Below, in pieces: positions 59,515 to 64,000 of a stretch of DNA of 64,000 nt. Within the stretch, counting starts at the first letter, position 1, and each line of letters begins with the position of its first letter. A program made the translations under genes and the position numbers. This DNA comes from Flagellimonas marinaquae (lineage in GTDB: Bacteria > Bacteroidota > Bacteroidia > Flavobacteriales > Flavobacteriaceae). Under the pieces are notes generated by a model. It did not search any database, was not told where the DNA came from, and worked only from the letters and a program-made list of their open reading frames with translations. The stretch covers positions 484,283 to 548,282 of the forward strand of contig NZ_RZMZ01000007.1 in assembly GCF_003992675.1 (NCBI RefSeq), written 5' to 3'.

Positions 59515-60264
59515 TTAATCTTCTTCAATGTAAAGAAAATTTCCTTCGGCATCGAAATACACCTCCAACCCATTACTCATTGTTACTTCAAAATTTCCTT
59601 CATCTTCAGTTTCCGCATGAACAATGGTTAGATTTGGGTAGTTCTCTGCTAAATACGACAGTACCATCTCTGGTAATTGGGCAGGGTCTATAGTGTTTCC
59701 ATCATCGTTTCCATCTTCTTCCCAATCATATTCTCCATCATCATCTTGGTCGTTTTCATCGACACCTACACCCTGGAAATCACCATTTATATTAAAAATC
59801 AAAATAGTATTGTCATTCAATTCCACTTCGTATTGATCATTATGTTCAAGTTCTGCTTCACGAATACCTACTCCAGGATAATTTACATCGATATAATCCA
59901 AAATTACTTGTAATAAGTCTTCCTTAGCAACTTCAACGTCATCGAAGTCACCATTTTCCTGACTGTCATCATCAATACCTAAAAAGCTTCCGTTGATATC
60001 AAAAATAAGTTCTGTGCCATCACTTAATTCTACCTCAAAATTACCATTATCTTCTTCTTCGGCCTCCCTTATCGTTAATTCAGGAAATGTGCTTGCCACA
60101 AAATCTAAAATTTCTACTGGCAAATCCCCAACTCTTACTTTTGCATCTGCCTTCATGGCTGTACCAACTGTCGAATCATTTAAAACATAATCATTATTTT
60201 TACTACAAGACACAAAAGTCATAGCACTTAAAGCTACTAGAGCTGCATTTTGAAAAATTTTCAT
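59515..60264 (-). CDS. Secreted protein with three PepSY-like repeats
   Basis: This 249-residue lipoprotein (start at MKIFQNAALVALSAMTF, lipobox FVSC) has three repeats of about 60-70 residues. Each has the form LPxxILDFVxxxFPxLxIxxAExEDxGxFEVxLSxGxxLxFDxxGxF, at about 45-105, 115-175 and 190-249. The linkers are very acidic (DENDQDDDGEYDWEEDGNDD). This is the PepSY_like family, found as secreted proteins in Bacteroidota. Ca binding or an inhibitor-like role is possible but not shown. It is a single gene. Confidence 0.87.
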   Translation of the reverse strand: MKIFQNAALVALSAMTFVSCSKNNDYVLNDSTVGTAMKADAKVRVGDLPVEILDFVASTFPELTIREAEEEDNGNFEVELSDGTELIFDINGSFLGIDDDSQENGDFDDVEVAKEDLLQVILDYIDVNYPGVGIREAELEHNDQYEVELNDNTILIFNINGDFQGVGVDENDQDDDGEYDWEEDGNDDGNTIDPAQLPEMVLSYLAENYPNLTIVHAETEDEGNFEVTMSNGLEVYFDAEGNFLYIEED

Positions 60265-60713
60265 TTTTAAATTGTTTAAAAGGTTAAATTCATTATTCAT
60301 TTGTGGAAAATTAAATTTTTGTTTCATCGAGGGTTACTTGCAAATTTTATTTAACATTAATTATTGTACATACTCTTAAACAGTTAATACTTAAAAAACC
60401 CTACCGCAAACCACAAATATTTTTAAATGGCTTTCACTTGGGTGGTGAATTTCTTTGTCAGAATTCTTAAAGACTTCTCTTGAGATTTGGTTTATTCCAA
60501 GCTCTATGTAAATGGCTAGGGCTAAACTAAGGGGTAAAGCAAGAGGATAACAGGCTGGCGCACTGTTATTGATTCATTTTCCTTCGGGAAAGCTCATTTT
60601 CAGGTTTTTTTGAAAAATACTTATTAATAGCTTTTTTTACTAAAAAAGGTCTGTAGTCCAGTAAAATCAATGGATTTTTTACTAAAAAGCGGGTTTTTGA
60701 AGTATGTCCAAAA
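60265..60713. other. Intergenic region without intact gene
   Basis: 450 bp of AT-rich sequence. A minus-strand frame of about 50 codons with no start (around 60400-60550) reads as protein-like and may be a remnant. A small dyad, ATAACAG...CTGTTAT, lies near 60550. Otherwise I see nothing. Confidence 0.4.
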
Positions 60714-62171
60714 TCAATTATCGTTCCAATATATAATATTAAATCCGAACTGTAAAGATGCATAGTGGCTATCAGCTATATTGGAATAACTTAAAAGATT
60801 ATCTACCAAAACATAAAAATTGACCGGGCCCATTTGAAAATTGGCCCCTAATCCTATATTGGTAAAAGAATACTTATCAACAGTGTATGTTGCTTTCAAG
60901 GAAGCGACCCTACCAAATCTTCTTTGGTAAAAACCTGTTAATGCGGCTTGCACACCTCTTGGCCTTTTCATCATAAATAATTGCCCACCAAGACTATTTC
61001 GGTAATAATCACGATTGATTCCCCCGCTAGCATTTACGCCACATCCACAATTATCAAATACGGGGCTTCCTCCTTCCCCAAAATCGTATCTGATGGAACC
61101 ATATACTTTTACCGGTCTCCATGATATGTAACTGGATTCATTTTCGCCATTTGGCAATGCTTCATCTATTTCATCCAACAAATCTTGCCATAAATCATTA
61201 TCAAGATCATCTATATCTTCCGGAAGAAATACAGAAATTCCATCTGTTACGGTACTTCCGCTAAAGGTATAATTCCATACATCATTTGAGTTGTTTATAA
61301 AGCCAAGATCCAAAATACTTCCCGTTACGGTAGTCTGCGGATTCAACTCGTAACTAAATCCAAAATCAAGGCCGAACCCTAGATTCCCACCTAAAAAAGC
61401 GCGTTTAGTGAATAGACTGGCCACATCACTTTGTTCAGTACCGGTATCAGCCTCAAAAATATCATAAAAACCCCTGATACCGCCCGTTTGAAGCTGCATA
61501 TCAGCATTAATGGCGCTTTCATGAATATTGTTTTGACCTTGCCTTGTAACAAATGACCCTGAATTTTTTATGGACTGGAATTGAAAAATACTGGAATATA
61601 TTTTTGCCCTCGCACCTAAAGTGAGTGCGTTACCCATTTTTCTATTGATACCAAAATGAAACACATTGATCATTTCACCTCGGAGGTTTAAATCTTCAAG
61701 ATCAAAGCTTCGGCCTATATTGTCTCCCCCGTTTCCTTCAAAGGCCAAAATAGCCAAATCCTTGGGCCAATAACTAATGATATCAGTTTCCAAATATGTT
61801 CCAAAGGAATAATAATCATCGGGTCTATTCTTTCCCCTAAAACCTACGGTAATCCCTTCTATTTGGCTTGTGGAGCTAAAATCGTCCTTGTTCCCCATTA
61901 CATCCAACAAGCGTTCTTGGACTTTCGTGGTAAAATCGATACCATCATTGGCAAAAAGATCATTTATGGTTACTCCGCTTGTAGCTCCCTGAAAAAACAC
62001 TCCCGACAATACGGGTATTCCTGCATGCCACTTTTGTGAGGTCTTCACCCCTGGGTTTACCATTAAAGATTGAGGGATTTCATAAAAATCGTATAGAAGC
62101 TCCTTATTTTGTGCAAGGACCGTTGTCCCGCAAAACAATGCCGAGAATATTAACTTAGATGCTATTCTCAT
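60714..62171 (-). CDS. DUF5723-family outer-membrane protein
   Basis: This 485-residue protein has a signal peptide (MRIASKLIFSALFCGTTVLAQ) and a long series of amphipathic beta strands. The family's early pattern YDFYEIPQSLMVNPGVK and the C-terminal strands ending FGFNIIYWNDN fit DUF5723, an outer-membrane barrel family of Bacteroidota. A short Cys cluster, FDNCGCGVNASGG, is near residue 375. The start overlaps the upstream lipoprotein gene's stop (ATGA). Function unknown; it may be a surface-exposed or secretion-related barrel. Confidence 0.85.
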   Translation of the reverse strand: MRIASKLIFSALFCGTTVLAQNKELLYDFYEIPQSLMVNPGVKTSQKWHAGIPVLSGVFFQGATSGVTINDLFANDGIDFTTKVQERLLDVMGNKDDFSSTSQIEGITVGFRGKNRPDDYYSFGTYLETDIISYWPKDLAILAFEGNGGDNIGRSFDLEDLNLRGEMINVFHFGINRKMGNALTLGARAKIYSSIFQFQSIKNSGSFVTRQGQNNIHESAINADMQLQTGGIRGFYDIFEADTGTEQSDVASLFTKRAFLGGNLGFGLDFGFSYELNPQTTVTGSILDLGFINNSNDVWNYTFSGSTVTDGISVFLPEDIDDLDNDLWQDLLDEIDEALPNGENESSYISWRPVKVYGSIRYDFGEGGSPVFDNCGCGVNASGGINRDYYRNSLGGQLFMMKRPRGVQAALTGFYQRRFGRVASLKATYTVDKYSFTNIGLGANFQMGPVNFYVLVDNLLSYSNIADSHYASLQFGFNIIYWNDN

Positions 62172-62719
62172 TGTAATTCAAATAGTAATTCTGCTCCGGA
62201 CCTAAAAATTACTTTTGGGTCTTCGTCCGAAGAAACACTGGTGTCATCACTTAAATTATTTGCCGAAACACGCCAGCTAGAAGTGTTGGTGAGTATATCC
62301 AAGCTCTTACCGCCCTGGCCATAAAATACCTCTCTGGTCAAAACCACAGAAGGCCCGGCATCGATTTCGAAAATTTCGGTATCAAGAATATTTCCAGCAC
62401 CATCTATGAAACCAATGATTATTCTTAATTGTTTGCTTGTGGTGTTTTCTATTTCGTAGGTTATTGTCCCCTCCAAAAGATGTTCCGCCACATATGGTTC
62501 ATTGAAAACATCAAAGTTTACTTCACGAAAATAAAAGGTAGTTAAAGCACCTGCGGAATTTATGGTAGCTTCGTCGGACTCCAGATAAAATATACCCGAG
62601 GCCAATGTAGGTGTTATGCTTAAATCGTCAATCTGACTAAAATCTTGCTCTTCGGTGCAAGAAGCAATTAAAAACAAAAAGCCTACTGCCAAAAGTGTGA
62701 AAGAATATAATTTTTTCAT
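62168..62719 (-). CDS. Lipoprotein co-encoded with DUF5723 barrel
   Basis: This 183-residue protein (start at MKKLYSFTLLAVGFLF) has lipobox IASC near residue 20 and an all-beta body (FYFREVNFDVFNEPYVAEHL, GTITYEIENTTSKQLRIIIG). No recognised domain. The four-base overlap with the DUF5723 gene suggests that the two act together at the outer membrane. Confidence 0.8.
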   Translation of the reverse strand: MKKLYSFTLLAVGFLFLIASCTEEQDFSQIDDLSITPTLASGIFYLESDEATINSAGALTTFYFREVNFDVFNEPYVAEHLLEGTITYEIENTTSKQLRIIIGFIDGAGNILDTEIFEIDAGPSVVLTREVFYGQGGKSLDILTNTSSWRVSANNLSDDTSVSSDEDPKVIFRSGAELLFELQ

Positions 62720-62949
62720 ATCAATTTTCAACACTAAAACAACCAAGTATGGTAATACCCTACCTTAATTTTAAAGAAATCTAAAAATTTGGTTTTTTCA
62801 GGTTTCAGGAATTTACTCATACTCATTATTTTTGGTAGTGATGTAATTTTTTTTCGAAGATAGAGCTGACCTCCTCCCGTTAAACCGGACAGTTTAGAAT
62901 TAGAGAATTCCGGGCGGATAAATGTTTAACTTTAAACAAGTATTTGCTT

Positions 62950-63216
62950 ATGAAACGATCAAAGTATTCTGAGTCGCAGATCGTATTTGCGATCAAACAG
63001 GCGGAGACGGGGACCCGTATCCAGGAGGTATGCCGCAAGATGGGCATCAGCGAGGCCACGTTCTACAATTGGAAGAAGAAATATGGCGGGCTTGGTGTCT
63101 CCGAACTACGGAGGCTGAAGAACCTGGAGGAGGAGAACGCACAGTTGAAGAAACTGGTCGCCGACCTGAGCTTGGACAAACAGATCCTGCAGGACGTGCT
63201 GAAAAAAAAGTTCTGA
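62950..63216 (+). CDS. IS3-family transposase OrfA
   Basis: This 88-residue protein has a helix-turn-helix of the transposase_8 type (SESQIVFAIKQAETGTRIQE, VCRKMGISEATFYNWKKKYG). A leucine-zipper helix follows (LRRLKNLEEENAQLKKLVAD). It ends in DVLKKKF at the slippery run A8G. It binds the IS ends and multimerises with OrfAB. Start ATG at 62950. Confidence 0.95.
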   Translation: MKRSKYSESQIVFAIKQAETGTRIQEVCRKMGISEATFYNWKKKYGGLGVSELRRLKNLEEENAQLKKLVADLSLDKQILQDVLKKKF

Positions 63217-63242
63217 GACCGTCCCGAAAGCGCGGGATGGTC
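63202..63242 (+). promoter_or_regulatory. Programmed -1 ribosomal frameshift signal
   Basis: The slippery run AAAAAAAAG (63202-63210) is followed by a 6-nt spacer holding the orfA stop. A stem of 10 bp (GACCGTCCCG with CGGGATGGTC, one G-T pair) then has loop AAAGCG at 63217-63242. A shift of -1 joins orfA to orfB. Confidence 0.88.
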
Positions 63243-64000
63243 GAAAATATAAGGATGGAGTACAATATTTCCGTCCAGCGTTGCTGCAAGCTCATATTGC
63301 TGCACAAGAGCGTTTTCTATTACAGGGCCAAGGGCCGTAGCGATGAACTGTTGCGCATGCGGATGAACGAGATTGCCGCCGTCAGGGTACGTTACGGGTT
63401 CTGGCGTATCCATATCCTTTTGAGACGGGAGGGTTTCATGGACAACCACAAACGCATGTACCGGGTCTATTGCGAGGAAGGTCTGAACCTGAGGAGCAAG
63501 CGGCCCAAACGGAACCGTTCCGCCGCACACAGACAACCCGCAGAGGGGAACGCCTCTAGTTTGAACGAATGTTGGAGCATGGATTTTGTCTCGGACCAGT
63601 TGTACAACGGGAGCCGTTTCAGGGCATTGACTGTAGTGGATAACTATAGCCGCAAGTGTTTGGCCATCCATGCGGGAAAGTCTCTTAAAGGAAGTGATGT
63701 CGTACAGGTAATGGAAGCCATTACTTTTGGGAACGAAGTGCTGCCAAAGCGTGTCAAAGTGGATAATGGAAGTGAGTTCATCAGTAAGGTATTGGACAAA
63801 TGGGCCTATGGGAACAATGTCGAACTTGACTTCTCAAGGCCAGGAAAACCAACGGACAATCCTTTTATCGAAAGTTTTAATGGCTCATTTAGGTATGAGT
63901 GCCTGAACGCCAATTGGTTCTTCTCCTTGGAGGATGCCCAGGAAAAGTTCGATATTTGGAAAGAGGACTATAACAATTATAGACCGCACAGCTCGTTGGG
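63210..64000 (+). CDS. IS3-family transposase OrfB, truncated by window end
   Basis: The frame -1 to orfA runs open from the slippery site to the window end (about 263 residues). A separate start at ATG 63237 is also possible. It has the HTH_21-like segment (MRMNEIAAVRVRYGFWRIHI) and the rve integrase core with the DDE residues visible: D in SMDFVSDQL, D in KVDNGSEF, and E in PFIESFNGSF. The last part reads YNNYRPHSSLG, the family's ending, so only a few residues are missing. It is the catalytic part of the OrfAB fusion transposase. Confidence 0.95.

Larger units (their letters stand above)
62867..64000 (+). mobile_element. IS3-family insertion sequence, left part
   Basis: The probable left end starts TGACCTCCTCCCGTTAAACC (62867), in line with the TG ends and purine/pyrimidine pattern of IS3-family inverted repeats. 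orfA (62950-63216) and orfB (to beyond 64000) follow, with a frameshift signal between them. The right end is outside the window, so completeness cannot be judged. Confidence 0.85.

Noticed and set aside
60566..60763. Leftward 65-codon frame before the DUF5723 gene end
   Set aside because: It overlaps the end of the well-supported DUF5723 gene in another frame and has no start context or domain.
63047..63671. Two leftward frames inside the IS element
   Set aside because: They are antisense to the transposase catalytic domain, whose DDE residues are clear on the plus strand.

Overview
The window comes from a marine-type Bacteroidota, almost certainly Flavobacteriaceae and plausibly close to Muricauda/Allomuricauda (inference from gene content; no search was run). 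Pointers are type IX secretion partners (gliding-motility C-terminal domain plus PorP/SprF), DUF6090, DUF4097, DUF3570 and DUF5723 proteins, a CzcA-CzcC fusion, TAnnTTTG promoter boxes and almost no Shine-Dalgarno sites.

Region 1 (1-39 kb) looks like ordinary, mostly minus-strand chromosome. In order it holds: a CLC-type chloride channel lacking the usual gating glutamate; aspS; a MORN-like secreted protein behind a helically phased repeat array; a four-gene efflux operon (TetR, TolC, adaptor, RND pump) with a 15-bp-arm operator; an ECF sigma factor and partner; polyprenyl synthase convergent with lycopene cyclase; a secreted protein with a detached ExbD-like domain; a DtxR-type regulator coupled to a ZIP transporter; a heavy-metal efflux operon with CzcA fused to its outer-membrane channel; a large Asp-box beta-propeller protein; an ECF sigma/anti-sigma pair followed by two DUF4097 proteins; feoA-feoB plus a 47-residue Cys-rich FeoB companion; SCO; and RseP.

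Region 2 (38,984-55,966) is the most unusual part. It starts at tRNA-Asn(GTT) and is divided by about eight copies of a short site. Each full copy ends in GGGGGAGCA, the last bases of the tRNA. Most are followed by a near-copy of the tRNA's own terminator. Between the sites lie separate, mostly AT-rich cargoes: three near-identical DUF2892 membrane proteins, a 9.4-kb AraC/adhesin/PorP block, an HxlR/DinB/EthD detoxification set, an XRE regulator, a methyltransferase, and an HxlR/SDR/membrane set. No recombinase is visible. I read this as a tRNA-anchored, integron-like cassette array or a tandem accretion of small integrative elements.

Region 3 (56-64 kb) has an extracytoplasmic flavin locus (thioredoxin-like, ApbE, DUF4266 lipoprotein, DUF3570), a three-repeat PepSY-like protein, a DUF5723 outer-membrane protein with a lipoprotein, and the left part of an IS3-family element with a clear -1 frameshift signal. 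The element runs off the window end.
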